Source: Phytophthora hibernalis (Eukaryota; Oomycota; Peronosporomycetes; Peronosporales; Peronosporaceae). From it: a stretch of 64,000 bases of DNA. This document shows positions 43,885 through 55,810 of the stretch, in pieces (within the stretch, counting starts at the first letter, position 1; every line of letters starts with the position of its first letter). The notes under the pieces are model-generated. The model searched no databases, was not told the DNA's origin, and worked only from the letters and a program-made list of their open reading frames with translations. Location: the NCBI GenBank assembly GCA_012656075.1, contig JAAKBF010000324.1, positions 930,001 to 994,000 of the forward strand, written 5' to 3'. Position numbers and translations under genes: made by a program.

Positions 43885-46639
43885 ATGTACGGGTCGAGCC
43901 GCAAGCGCTCGTTCGACGACAACGACCGCGAGGGCGGCGGCTACAAGCGCTCGCGCGTGGACGACCGCTCACGTCGCTTTGAACGCCGCGGAGGAGGCGA
44001 CCGCGACCGCTTCAACGAGAGCGACCGCGCGCGCGCCTGGCGTCTGGCCAAGAAAGCGGTCGTGGAGCTGGGCGACGGCGTGGAGCGCGAGCAGCTCACG
44101 CGCACGAGCGACCTGCTGCTGCGCGAGCTGGAGGCGGACGCGCAGGACGTGAAGCTCGGACACCTGGCCACGCTCGTGCTGCGCGGCGCCGCGCGACTGG
44201 CGCACAAGACTTCGCTGTACGCGACGCTCGTGGGGCTCGTGAACGCGCGTAAACCGGCTTTTGGGCGGGAGGTCGTGGCTGGAGCCACGCGCAGTCTGCA
44301 GAAGGACGTAGACTTCTTCAGTCTGGAGAAGGCGGAGGACGCGGAGACGCCCGACACGGACGTGTTCCGTCGGGACGCAGACGTGGACGCTGTGGCCACG
44401 CGCGTGCGGCTCACGGTCCGACTCTTGGCGGAGCTCTGCGCTGCCAAAGTGTGCAAGTCCGAGGACGTGCTGGCCATGCTGGACGCGCTGCAGGGGCTGT
44501 GCACGAGCGAGGACTGGGACGCAGACGACGAGACCCACGCATCGATCAGAGCCAGAGAGAACACGGTCGCGTGGAAGGATTTTTCGCGTCTGTGGTCCTG
44601 GACGCGCTCCTGCACAGCGGCAAGGAGCTGGCGCGCGCGGCGGACAACTTGTTCGACAGCTTGCTCAGTCGATGCAGAGAGTATGTGTCACACCGCGAGG
44701 AGGAGAGCAACCCGCGGGGAGCGCAGGCAGGACCGTCCTCGTGGCGTACGCGTCGCTTGCAGCTGCAGTTGCTATGGGGACCCGAGAGCGACGACGAGCT
44801 GCCGGCGCTGTGTGCGTCGAACGACGCTCTCTCGATGGTCTGGGAAGCGCTGAACGCTGTTCGCAATGAAGAGGACAAGGAGGCTGCGTGGCAATTACCC
44901 GGCATCAACCACCCACAGGATGTCTTCGCGCCGGACTTTGAAAAGTCGGAGACACACGCTGGTTGTGTCTCTGTCGATTGATCTAGCAAAGGTACGTACG
45001 CAGTTGACTAGCCTCGCTAACTGCTTGATCTCATAGCTAACACTCATCTGCCCACACAGCTTGATGCGAACAAGATCCCTTCGTATAAGACGTGGTTCCG
45101 TATTCTTTCGGACGAGTCTGGTGCTGCTGGTGCCGCGGTTGCGACGTTGCCGCCGGCCTCGTACCTCATTACTCGCGGTCACTTCGTAGAGGGGCTGGAG
45201 ACTTCATACCCGAAGCCTGCTATTGCGGCGAAACTGCTTTGGGTCTTGGTCGTGCATACAACGCCCGGTTCGCTTCATCTCAAGCTGAGGGTGCTATCCC
45301 TATCAAGAGTGAGTACTTGCTGGTGGAAACGCTGTTGGCGGCAGCTCTGGGCGAGAGCGCAGATGCCAAGTTAGGGTATTATTGCTCTGTATTGTACCAC
45401 TTAGTGAAGACCGATGCAGGCGCGGTGTCCCCAGCTTTGGCAGTGGTGGTAGAACTGCTTTTCCGTGAGGTGCCGACAATGCGTGCGGCCGCCGTCGATT
45501 CATTCGTGCTGCTCCTGAGCCACTTCCTATCAAACTTCGAGTTCAAGTGGCGCTGGGCGGGGTGGTCGTATGTGCTGGAAGCTAGTGAGGATGATCCTCA
45601 GCGCTTGTTTGTGAGCGCTGTCATTGAGCGATGTGTGCGTCTCTCGTATTTGCAGCACATGCAGAGTGCATTGTCCGCTGAGTTTCACGTACTCCTCCCT
45701 CCAGCACCGAAGCCTCGCATTCGCTTTCAACCGGCAAAGGAGGAAGATGCTGCTGGCGCAGTAGCCGATGGTGACCCAAGCGCTGCTTCTCAGTTCTATC
45801 AGTCTGTGACGACTAAGCTAAAGGGCCACCCGCCCGCATCTGCGCTGCGTTCATGGTTTAATGAGGAGCTGCCGCGTCTCGAGATTTCTCGCGCAGAGGC
45901 TATCGAAGTTGTATGGACTTGCATCCTAGAGGCTGGTGCAGCAACATTCACGCATATGCGACTCCTGTTTGAGAAGTATGGTAAGCGCAACGAGCTTTTC
46001 GGTGGTGATGACCAGTCGACTGAAGAGGCGGATGCTGATGAGCTTGTATTGGTGAAGACGGTGGCTTCCGTGTGGCTTAAGTCTCCGCAGCACATTGGCC
46101 TGATTCTAAATTCCATGCTGCGTCAGGGTTTGTTCCGTCCGTCTACGATTGCGACATGGGTGTTCACCCCTGACGCTGTACAGCAGTACAGTTGGCCGTA
46201 CGTTTGGGAAATTCTGAACGATACGCTGGAATTTGTACAAGACGCCATTCGCGTTAAGACGCGGCAGTTGGAGCAGGCTTCTGAGCCGAGATCATCAGAC
46301 GATCGGGACAACGAGGAGATGCCTGACGTTGCAGCGCTTGAGGATGGCCGTAAGCGTCTTCAGGATGAATTGCAGCAACTACTGGTGCTGCTGTTCCGTG
46401 GATTCAACCGAGTGATCATGGAGCACAAGGCGGAATGTGATGCTGAGGACGCAGATCCGCGTGATAACTGGTTCCGCAGTGCGCTGGCTCAGATGCAGGC
46501 TGTGGGCTACCGTTTCCGCGTCCCGCTGGAAGATGCGCTTGACGAGCTCCAGCTCGAGACATTCAGCGTGAGTGCCTCGGCTGATGTGGACGCCACCAAG
46601 ATCTTCCAGTTCGTTCGTGACTCGTACCGCAGCGCTTAG
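43885..46639 (+). CDS. NCBP1: Nuclear cap-binding protein subunit 1 (CBP80) homologue
   Basis: Large subunit of the nuclear cap-binding complex, which with CBP20 binds the m7G cap for splicing, export and first-round translation. The N-terminus is Arg-rich (KRSFDDNDREGGGYKRSR) and followed by a helical MIF4G-type domain (DLLLRELEADAQDVKLGHLA, VRLTVRLLAELCAAKVCKSE). The middle and C-terminal MIF4G-like domains carry FFASVVLDALLHSGKEL, MRAAAVDSFVLLLSHFLSNF, WAGWSYVLEASEDDPQRLFV, LPPAPKPRIRF and WPYVWEILNDTLEFVQDAI. ATG 43885 starts the protein. An intron lies about 44992-45059. Single-base breaks occur near 44568 and 45240. Divergent from the membrane PH-like gene with about 115 bp between starts. 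Confidence 0.82.
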
Positions 46640-46804
46640 GAGTTGCAGCAGACATCGACCTGGCTAGAAAATGCAATGAAGACATTTCACGGACAGGTGA
46701 GTTGCTCGCCTCTAATTCTCAAAGACAGAAAGGGAAGTACCAAACACGTTTGTTTCGTACTTCGAAGTATTATATTGCTGCTTGGCTTGGTGTTAGTCGC
46801 CGCA

Positions 46805-47928
46805 TTATTTGCTTTCTGCAGACTCGGAAGTTTCCGCCGTTTTCCGCTTCTTGACTACCGGGATAACGTTCACTGCTGGCGTCGCAGCAACCTGCCCGAA
46901 TCCAATCGTCGTCACTGCCTTCTCCTCTTCCTTGACCTCCTTAGCAACAGCTCCCGCGACAGTCTCTTTAATACCATCCACCTTCTCCTTCAGCTCCAGG
47001 TAAATCTCGAGGTAGTCCAGCAGCGTCTGCTGGTCCTCGGCCAACTTCTCCTTCACCGTCTTCACACACGCCAGGAACTCTTCACTCAACGCTTCCGGGT
47101 GCTCCCCTTGAACGCCAACGCCAGTGCGTCATCCTCCGCAAGCGACGGCGCTTTCCTCTTTCCCTTCCCCTTGGGCTCCGCTTGCTCAATCGAGTAGTTA
47201 GGAACACGCACGTCCACGAACTCCTGCAGATTCTCGTCACATTTCTTCGCCACTCGGTGGATGTTGTCGGCCATGACGCGTCCTGCCATGACATAGTGCG
47301 AGAGCTCCTCATTGGGCACCACCTCCTGCTCCTTGTCCGCCGTCGAGTCTCTGTAGATACAAGCAATAGCCAGCTGGCAGTACAAGTCTGCGAGCTGCGT
47401 CGTGTCGTCAGCCTTGGTGGCCTTGAGCAGCTTCCTCCGCAGCAGTAGCGCCTTCTCAAAGTCCGCCTTGGCCTGTTCAAACTGGTCGCTCTCGAGCCCC
47501 AAGTCTCCGAGTCTCGTGTACACGCGCGCCAATTGCGTCTCCACCGCCTGGTCCCCAGGGTAGCGCGCGTAGATGACGCGCGCCAGCTCCATGACTTCCC
47601 AGGCCGCTTCCAGGTCGTCCGCCGCGTCTCTGGCGTCCTGCTCGCCGTCGCCACCGCCAGATGCGGCGCCTTCCACTGCGCCTCCGAAGAGGCTGGCGGT
47701 GGCCTCCACCAGACTCAGCAGCGCGTGGCCGTACTCGTAGTACACGGGCGCCACAGTCAGCGAGTCCGCCTTGCCCTCAGCCTCGCAAAGCGTGCGCAGG
47801 AGGTCCCCGAAGGCCACCACCGCCTCCTCCACACGCTTCTCCTTGAGAAGGGTCACACCACGCAGATAGCGAGGGTCCTCCAGCGTCTTCTGCAGCTCCT
47901 GCGCCGTCGATGTCTCGGTGGTCACCAT
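46805..47928 (-). CDS. SHNi-TPR histone chaperone (NASP/Sim3/Hif1 family)
   Basis: Nuclear chaperone for H3/H4-type histones. The N-terminal TPR (YLRGVTLLKEKRVEEAVVAF, YYEYGHALLSLVEA) is interrupted by an acidic insert (GGGDGEQDARDAADDLEAAW). Further TPRs follow (GDLGLESDQFEQAKADFEKA, DLYCQLAIACIYRD), matching the interrupted TPR plan of the family. A basic KGKGKRKAP and a coiled-coil tail (LLDYLEIYLELKEKVDGI) end in a Lys/Arg cluster (KKRKTAE). One G is missing near 47105, joining the two frames at FKG/EHPEALSEEF. Intronless. Confidence 0.85.
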
Positions 47929-48108
47929 GCTTTACCGCTTCGCCTACCAGGTTATTGTTGCAATACAGTAATTGGAAAATCGTACCAAAACAATTTCAAT
48001 CTTTTATTGCAATTATTTTTGTGGTATGAACATTAAATATAGAACATGAGAGGGTAGCGGATAAACGTTATATAAGGGGTCTGGTAATATGGCTACATGT
48101 AGCCATGG

Positions 48109-48961
48109 TTACAAGGCTCGCAGCAGCCTCGTGTCGGTCTTGGCGCTCGAGCTCTTCTTGAACACGCCTAGCACTGCGAGGATGATAAGAATGACGAGGA
48201 TGGCGCAGACACTCAGCAGGATCGTGAGCTTGACGTTCTTCCACCACATCTGCCGACGTAGTTTGCGCCCCGTGTTGCGGAAGACCTTGGCCTGCTCGTT
48301 CAGGTCGTTGGTCTTCTGCTCCACGACCTCCATCTTCTCCGTGTTGGAGAGCACGACCTGGATGTTGTTGTGCATGACTGTCTTGACACCGTCAACGTGG
48401 TGCATCACATCGGACAACTTGTCCACTTTGGTGCGGTCGTCGTACGTGGCGGCGATGCCCGCGAACGCCTTGGCGCAGTCCTTGTCCAGTCCATTCTACA
48501 GTCAAACACACACACAGTCAGGATTGCACTGCAATTGCAGCTCAATAAGAGACGTAGGGGTTTACCTCTCGACAGGTCAGAGCCTTGGAGCCGTACTTCG
48601 GCACGATCTCCTGCTGGATGGCCGAGATCATTTGGAAGGCCAAGCGAATGGGATACTCTTTGGACGTGATGACAGCGAACACGAGCTCGTCGTTGTTCAT
48701 GGTGAAGTGGAATTTGTTGGGGTCGCAGTCGAGCGAGTGGCGGCCGTTGGGCGACACCTGTGTCTTCCATGTCGGGGCTCTGATCACCTTGCCCAGCATC
48801 TCCTTGAACGTGTTCATCTCCGGCGCCCCGCCGCGCGCCGGCTTCCCGTCGGACGAGTGCATGTAGCACGCCACCATCACTTTATCCGTGGCGCGGGCGA
48901 TGGCCAGGAACTTGATATTGTCGCGCGTCAGCGACGCCGACGCTGCACTCGGTGGTGCCAT
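48109..48961 (-). CDS. Longin R-SNARE, VAMP7-like, with Asn at the zero layer
   Basis: A 260-residue membrane-fusion SNARE in two exons (48961-48566 and 48495-48109, 69-bp intron). Exon 1 is a longin domain (IKFLAIARATDKVMVACYMH, LAFQMISAIQQEIVPKYGSK). Exon 2 holds the SNARE motif (VDGVKTVMHNNIQVVLSNTE) and a C-terminal anchor helix (ILLSVCAILVILIILAVLGV). The position normally held by Arg in R-SNAREs (V-L-x-R-x-x-K) is Asn183 in VLSNTEK. The tail KKSSSAKTDTRLLRAL projects beyond the membrane. No frameshift. The longin domain suggests an endosomal, vacuolar or secretory-vesicle role. Confidence 0.9.
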
Positions 48962-49231
48962 GATAACTCAAGCTGCGTCTGGTCTTCGGCGAGTCGTGCA
49001 ATGCGCTAAATACACCTGGGCGCCTCTCAATTTAAATGCGACGACGCCGGTCAGTTACGATGCACAGGCTGGGACCAATTGAGGAATGCGAGAAAACGGT
49101 CCTGCAAACGAGATGAGATATTTCAGGCCTTTCTCATGGGCATGCAAATCCAGGTGAACCGAGAGATGGCATGGCTACAGGTTGTGTACGTGGGGATCAA
49201 AATGGTTCTGTTCGCCAAGTCAGTGTCTATT

Positions 49232-50773
49232 TATTTACTCGACGGTGAAGTGGTCTTTGCCAGAGCTGCGATCTGCTCCAGGTGGCCAGCGGAGAATCTG
49301 TGGGTGAAAGGCAGCGATGACGAAGCAGGGAGTTGGTCCTCGAGCAGTACCATGTCCACTCCAGAGCTGAGAGGCCATCACAGCCATTTCTTCGGTAGAG
49401 CTCTTGTCCGATGGAAGCAGGTTGTGCTCCTTCCACGCGCTCATGATGCTTGTCGCACGGTCAGCGTCCACCAGCTATAAGAAAACATCAGTTAAGTGCT
49501 GAAGCCCCTGCAAATAATAATGACTGCAACTTACCTCCACCGATCCTGTGAAGCACTTCAGCAGCTGATTCATGGCCATCGAGTAGGCGAAGCCAAGCTC
49601 CTCCGTCTCCTTGTGCCTGTTAAATTCTTTGATGGTCGTCTCCACGCGAGGGTAGATCTGTGTCTCGCGGACGTACTGCCAAACCTGAAGATTGTCGAAT
49701 TGGCTGTGCTGGTTAGCCAGGATGTGTGCCCACGCCACCTCCTCCGCCGGCGGCAGACCAAGATGTTCGTTTTCCGGGCGGATCTTTTCGATGTACTTCT
49801 TTCGATAGCGATGCCCAGGTTAAACGCCGTCTTCAGCAGCAGAGCCACATCCTCACCACTAATGCAATCGTACGTCTTCAGATGGAACGGGTTGCCACTG
49901 ACAGCATCGCTTCCAGCGGTCTGTCCCCAATCAGCAGCATCTCCTCTCCTTACGGAACTGCATCACTTTCTCCGGCAGTGGCATAATGGCGCTGCCTACA
50001 TGCTGCGGCAATTGCAGCGACGCAAACCTGCCAAACTGCTCCGACAACGGATACAATGTCTTCCACCAGCTCGAGCGGTTTGCTGTCCGCGTCAAAACTC
50101 GGCAGCGAGAAGCCGTAACTCTGCACTTTTCCGTCCTGACACAGCGTCTCCAACGCGTCGCACGCAGCTCTCAACCTGTCCACCAACTCGTTCTGCTTGG
50201 TCGGATCTAGCACCAACTCGTCGGGAATCTGACACGCAACGTGGTCGAGCGTCTCGATGTCCAGCTCCTTCCTGCTGATCTCCACGCCTCGCTCCACGTA
50301 CTCCCGTGAGAGTCTCTTGTCTGCCTGGGGATCTGCTGGGTGCACCACATCACTTCCTAGGAGCGTGGAGAGCACGAAGCATTCCCTCGGATGTCCAGCT
50401 CCTCAATGGCCTCGTTCAAGGCCAGAGCTTCCACGTAGCTCTGTTTCTCGCCCGCTTTCGAGGCCACCGCTGGGTTCACGGCCGTCTGGATGAAGTTACT
50501 GGTGTATGACGCAATCAGCGCCTTGCTTGTGTCCACACGCGGCATGTCCTTGGCCCACAGCGCGGGCTGCCGATGCCTCGAGGCCCCACGCTGAGCCACT
50601 GCGCGTCGTCGGCTCCTGCCTCACCCACGCGCAGCTTGGGGCTGGTATTCGGCTGGAATGGGCAACGCACGACAAAGTCTTCGGTCGCAGGGCCGGTGGC
50701 GCGTCCCACGAAGACGCGCGCACCGCAGCGTCGAGACTCGGAGGCTGCGGTGACAGCAGACCGCCCTCATCAT
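49232..50773 (-). CDS. Divergent aldo-keto-reductase-like protein (frameshifted)
   Basis: Probably one gene in several frames. Recognisable parts resemble the aldo-keto reductase barrel: LDIETLDHVACQIPDE in the place of the YIDLYLIH strand, then ALETLCQDGKVQSYGFSLPS in the place of the ALEELVxEGKVRxIGVSNF segment. Downstream a conserved-looking helical part follows (LPPAEEVAWAHILANQHSQF, EELGFAYSMAMNQLLKCF). The last exon begins LVDADRATSIMSAW after an intron at about 49476-49534 and ends near 49232 (SPSSK). The start is not certain; ATG at 50773 is an estimate. The active-site Asp-Tyr-Lys-His set was not confidently located. Breaks near 50370, 49970, 49820 and 49310. Confidence 0.5.
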
Positions 50774-51292
50774 ATTGGCCACAGATCGGAGGTTTAGATT
50801 TAGGATTAGATCGTTTGTTAATAACAGATTTATGTGATTCTACGTTTTTAAGTACAACTATTTAAGTATTGATATAACGTTAATTTTAGTAGTGTTTTTA
50901 AACATTTTATTAAAATAAAATAGCAGTATTTATTGAAAATATTTTTAAGACAAATGGTATATGTAAATGTTTTCACATGGTTCTGAATACTATTATGTTA
51001 TGATACTACTACTACTTTAGTACTACTGTATAATACGGATACAGAGCAAGCTTATTAACGTTAATACCAAAAGACGAACAGTTGCACTACAGACTGCATG
51101 CTTGTACTAGTAGCATTATTTGTCGAAGGGATTTTAGGTTAAATTTACACTCCTTGGCAGTAAGTTTTCCTGTTTATAGTAGTACCAGTATTCACGTTCA
51201 ATGACTGTCGTACATGTACCTAGTTATTTATTTTAGTTACGACGGAAAATTAGCTTGCAAGTGCATTCAAACCGAAAGGCACACATTCCTCT
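50774..51292. other. AT-rich intergenic stretch
   Basis: About 500 bp of strongly AT-rich DNA without coding potential, including an ACT/AGT-rich part (51003-51030) and one TACATGTA (51211-51218). Confidence 0.6.
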
Positions 51293-52406
51293 TCACAGCT
51301 TCATAGTGTCTTCGATGGTTTGCACGGTGTGTTTCCACACCGTGTCCTTGAGCTCTTCCGTGTGGTATTTGGTCTTGGACACCACCACAGCGTTTTGATT
51401 TAGCAGCTTCCAACCTTTCGCATAATCGTCGTTCAGAAGCGCCGAGACCATGTACTTGCCGCACGTTTCCGGCGTACGACCAAATAGTGCAGCTAGTCCC
51501 TTGAGCGGCATGCGCAAGTACCCAGGCAGTTGCTTGCCCAAACCAGTGTTCACGAATCCAGGCGACGCGTGCATGAAGGAGGCCTCTGGGGCGTGTTCAG
51601 AGAGGGCCTGGGCCATCAGGTCACTGCGACGTCAAAATGCAGCATACAGACACGAATCAGTTTTGCAAGAAGATAATGTGACTATCACTATAACGTACGA
51701 GTACTGCGTCGTTGCGGCTGCGCAGCTTGAGCCAGAGTACGTGTGCTTGAGGTCGAGGTCATTCACGTCGATTTTGCCACCCTCGCCAGCAGACAAAATG
51801 TTGAGAACTCGCACACCAGGGCGGTTCAGCCCCTTCAGCAAGTCATGAATGAGCATAAATCTGCACCATAAACACAAAATCAGTAAGCTTCCGCATGGTA
51901 TTCGGTCTCCACAAGCCAACCGCGTACCTTCCGTAGTAGTGCGTCGCCATCTTCACGTCTAGGCCCTCAGACGTCTCCGTCCGGCCATCGATCGTCATGA
52001 TCCCCGGGCTCATCACAATCCAGTCGAACTTGACCTCCGCGTGCTTCGTCGTGAACTTGCGTACTTCGTGCAGCAATGACACGTCCAGTTTCTCGTGAAC
52101 CACTTCCACATGCGGGTTCTCCGTCTTAATCGTCTCCAACAGTTCCGCCGGGTACGACCTCGAGCAAAGAGTGAGCTTGGCCACAATGGGCGCAAGCGTC
52201 TTTGCAACCCCTAGACCGATGCCGGACGATGCACCGACGACGAGCGCATGCTTGGAAGGAGCCGCCATTTCTTGCTGGAACTTGATTTCGACTTGTGGGT
52301 TTGGAGGTGAAGCGAACAGTGAGGGGATGGAATACCCGCCGAGCAGCACTGCGAGAAGTACGCAGAATGCAGCAAGAAATACTTGTCCTCCTTTCATGCT
52401 GAGCAA
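51293..52406 (-). CDS. Short-chain dehydrogenase/reductase, retinol-dehydrogenase-like
   Basis: NAD(P)-dependent oxidoreductase with an N-terminal membrane anchor (FLAAFCVLLAVLLGGYS). The cofactor-binding motif is HALVVGASSGIGLGVAKTL. Next are FDWIVMSPGIMTIDGRTET in the place of the NAG strand, LNILSAGEGG (catalytic Ser) and KHTYS followed by LK in the next frame, giving the YxxxK pair. FMHASPGFVNTGLGKQL is the post-catalytic loop. Introns lie about 51862-51927 and 51616-51715. One base is off near 51735, next to the catalytic Tyr-Lys. ATG 52406 or 52397 is the start. Substrate unknown. Confidence 0.8.
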
Positions 52407-53279
52407 TTGGGAGAATGACTGCCTGCGTCAAGAATAGCAACAGATTACTTGACCCTCGACAGGATTGCTTGGCCTTCACCGCGTAAGCCTGCGAAACTCG
52501 TAATCACCTATTGGTCAATAATCAGCCTAAACTGTGACCGCGTAGCCAACTTCTTCGCCGGGCGTCCCACGTGGCGTCCTGCTTCATCGACTCCAGAACT
52601 CTGTCCGACGAGGAGGCAGGCAATTACAATGTCAGCAGCTTACGCAGCGACTTCTCGTCCTGACCAATAGTTATTGCTATTTAATGACTGTCAACCTTCT
52701 TTTGTAAATCTAAAATTCCAAAGCTAAATCTGGAACTATATTTTGAGCCCGCATTTTACTATTTTCTTGTCAACTGTAGTACTTCAATTAACACTATTTG
52801 AATACTACTATGTAGGCAGCCAATCACATAGCAGCAGCACTTTCACCCAGCCCTCCTCCATGACAAGAAGCTTTACCCCAGTGACACAGCCCCATGCGGC
52901 TTATAAGTTACTGTTTGCGCGTTGGCTGCAGACGCCCAGCTTCTCCGTGTATATCAAACTTTGATCACTTGAGATTACTACCGTACAACGGCGAAGTTGC
53001 GTCGGTCGTTACAACAGATGTAAAGAATCGATATACCGGTACATGTCAGATTAAGTAAGACACACCGATTCAATGCGACAAGTACTTGAAACTGTAAGTA
53101 TTATCTTATTACGATCCGTAAAAACTAAAATTGTCCTTGAATTTTGAAATAAATTATAAAGGATCCGAAATAAGTTACCGAAAATAATGGTTTAAAAAAT
53201 ACGGACTAAACTAGGAAAATTCCCAAAATAAATTATTGGTACATAAAATGCAAATATATTTCTGGATTTACAACATACT
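52407..53279. other. Intergenic DNA next to Crypton copy 2
   Basis: No gene recognised. It becomes AT-rich towards the Crypton edge (53100-53280). One TACCGGTA (53034-53041) overlaps ACATGT. Confidence 0.5.
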
Positions 53280-53642
53280 CCATATCGTCACGTCTCCGAC
53301 CGTCAGTGCAACTCCGACCAGCATCCGACGCATCGCAAAATTTTATATCACACCAGATTGTGGAGGTTTCGTAAAAATACATCCTATCAAATGATTGGCT
53401 CCTTGATAGGTGGTATACGTAATTACGCCTCGTAAATGAGCGGCGCACGTGCAATTTTGCTGCGCCATTTTGCCCTGTGAGCTCAGTGCTCGATTGACCA
53501 CCCGGCGCGGTGAATTGAGGGGGTGTACCGAGCATCGGTCACCTTAGAGGGTTTGTCGCGGCCACGAAGAACTGTGAATCACCGTTAATTCCCCGTCGAG
53601 CACTCCAGACGAGTACCCCTGCTAGGTTGTTGTCTAACCCCC

Positions 53643-53707
53643 ACCGATGTAGCTCAATGGAAGAGCTCCCGAAAGGGAAGAAGGTGGTTCGATTCCGCCC
53701 ATCGGTA
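53643..53707 (+). ncRNA. tRNA-like gene with a GNRA mini-hairpin (copy 2)
   Basis: Identical in sequence to the one at 3757-3821. The acceptor arms are 53643-53649 and 53700-53706, with discriminator A at 53707 and TTTT at 53710-53713. The D arm is GCTC/GAGC, the 4-bp stem is TCCC/GGGA with loop GAAA, and the T arm is GGTGG/CCGCC. It lies on the strand opposite to the Crypton genes, as in copy 1. Loss of the anticodon arm is therefore a property of the element and not a fresh deletion in one copy. Confidence 0.75.
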
Positions 53708-53793
53708 AATTTTCTATGCTCGAATGACTGCTGCAGACCTGACATCAACGGAAGCACCGACTACAAGGACGCGGGAAAGAAGATCGTGTTGCG

Positions 53794-54135
53794 TTACGGG
53801 AGCAGCTTGAGTGTGCCTTGGTGATGAATAGGTGCAGGGTCTACAACTCTATCGATGGCGAGACGCTGGCGATAGGCGTTGATGAGGTCGTTGAGGCTTC
53901 CCTCGCGATGCAGCTGCCGAAGCGCCTTGAGTACAGCGTTGGATCCCTTCGACGTTACGCCTCGCGCGCCAAGGTACGCAGTGACTTTGCTTGACGCTAA
54001 CTCCCCGAGCTGACGGATATTATCCTTGTAGCTGGGCGATGACTCGTCGAGCGTGTATCCGTCTTCGATGAAGAGCTTCATGAAGGCCACAAGCTGCTTG
54101 GCATCTGATTTTTGTGCTTGTCCGTGCTTAGCCAT
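53794..54135 (-). CDS. Crypton second protein, intact (113 aa), unknown
   Basis: ATG 54135 (MAKHGQAQKSDAKQL) to stop 53794. The product is small, helix-rich and charged. A central ASSKVTAYLGARGVTSKGSN is followed by LKALRQLHREGSLNDLI, which could be a small DNA-binding domain of helix-turn-helix character. It lies directly downstream of the recombinase in the same orientation. In copy 1 the recombinase stop and this ATG overlap as TGATG, while in copy 2 that stop is changed to GGATG. I do not recognise the family. Confidence 0.6.
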   Translation of the reverse strand: MAKHGQAQKSDAKQLVAFMKLFIEDGYTLDESSPSYKDNIRQLGELASSKVTAYLGARGVTSKGSNAVLKALRQLHREGSLNDLINAYRQRLAIDRVVDPAPIHHQGTLKLLP

Positions 54136-55810
54136 CCGCGCGGAACGGCAGTGTACCACGCGAACCAGGTGTCCATAAGTGGTATCGTCTTTGAGCGGCG
54201 TCGGCGCTTCACCGGTACGATTTCATCTTCATCTCTTGGTCGCTTGGCTTGATCTACATGTACTGATGATTTCGCTTCAGTGTTGGTATTTGCAGCTTCT
54301 AGGAGTTGACTCGAGCCTCGAGGCTACGGTTGACCTCGATTATCCTTTCAATCAAGGCAGTCTAATGTTCGAACGCAACTTTGGCCTTCACGTTTCCTTC
54401 CATCAGGTCTTCTGCGGTGGGGTTGGCTTGAGCTTTTGACCTCGTGAGTTGCTGTGACCAAGCAAGCAGACTCGTCATCGTCAAACCAGAGGCTTCAACG
54501 CATCGCTGGATCGTCTTCATTGCAGGCGCCTGTGCGTTGGTCTTCATCAACGACGGGTAGTGGAGGAAGATAGTTGCTGTCAGCACATCTCTCACAGCAG
54601 CGCAGACATTGAAGGCCTTGTTACCCAGCGCATGACTCGAATTGAAGAGCTTGCGGCTAACCTCTCTAATATCCTCTTGTGTAGTCGAGTCGAAGACTTC
54701 CAGTAACGGAAGAACACAGGCTTGCTTTGGCGCCATCCCGCTCAGCACCTTGGCTACTTGATGGTCTTCTTTCGGAGTATTGAAGACGTACGTGAAGGCT
54801 TTGTTGGTCGTGGTCAAGTTCCAGGCTCCGCGATCGAATATCCACTGCGCCGTCAGCTCTGAGCTCGCGTTCGCATGCTGCGCGCCGCCACGTCGAAACG
54901 AATGAGAGGTCAGCGGCTCTTCGACTCCAGCTGGACCAACAACACGATCGAGCAAGCGGTTGACAAGAGCGTGGACTCCGACTGTCGGTGTCGTGTGAAC
55001 GGTCGTGCTTCTCTTCGACGTCTGAGAAGAATCTAGGGCGCCGCAGTCTTCAAGCAGATCCAGCAATGGGATCGAGTCGGTCAGCTCAACAGGGACGTCC
55101 TTCGACTGCACTGGCAAGTGATTGAGCAGCGCTGCGCACGGCGACTCCTGCATGATCAAGGCCAGAGCGAGCGCCAGCAGCGGGCAAGTCATGAAGTCTT
55201 CGTCGGGAAAGAGCGACAGTGTCTGCTCGTCTGACGTCTTCACGCGGATGAAGCGGATGAAGATCACGCCACCAGCACCGATGGTGAGATGCTGCTTCCG
55301 GACGAAGGTCAGGTCCGAAGCGCGCCCGAAGAGATACCACAATAGGCATAATCTTGGTAGTCTGACGCACAGCAGGCCGTTGAATACAGATAACTTGTCA
55401 TCTTCTTGAGATCATCCTTCGTGCATGCAACCGCTTTCAAGACAAACCCACCACCATCGCGTTTGATGCAGTGCTGTTCAAGGGTACGCCCCAAGCCTAG
55501 CAGCTGGCGGGCCACAGCTCCACCTTGAACAGGGTACTCGTCGAGGAGCCAGCACTTCGCTTGGCGGAAATATTGAGCGACGGAGTGGCGCGACAAGTGC
55601 AGCCCCTTTGCTCCTGCATGGAATGCTAGGTACACATCGAACTTTTCCATCAGCGTCACTAGGATGCCACCCGCGCGGCTTGGGTCGACAACGATCAACG
55701 CCTTGACATGCTCCATGCTCGTGCCCTCGGCGGAGAGGAAGCGATTGAATGCCTTTATGGCCGTCGCGCGCGCGCTTGGTGTTGGCGGGCTTCAAATCGT
55801 TTAGGCTCAT
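54136..55810 (-). pseudogene. Crypton tyrosine recombinase, damaged copy
   Basis: Same protein as at 1744-3336 but broken. Ten bases are missing near 55345, just before the catalytic GRASDL motif. The Gln codon after KVAFEH is a TAG (about 54362). The coiled-coil tail is further out of frame. The catalytic residues are otherwise kept (HSFRRGG, NKAFTYVFN). It could move only with recombinase supplied by another copy. Confidence 0.88.

Noticed and set aside
43941..44615. Minus-strand Ser/Arg-rich frame over CBP80
   Set aside because: It is the antisense shadow of a GC-rich, codon-biased coding region.
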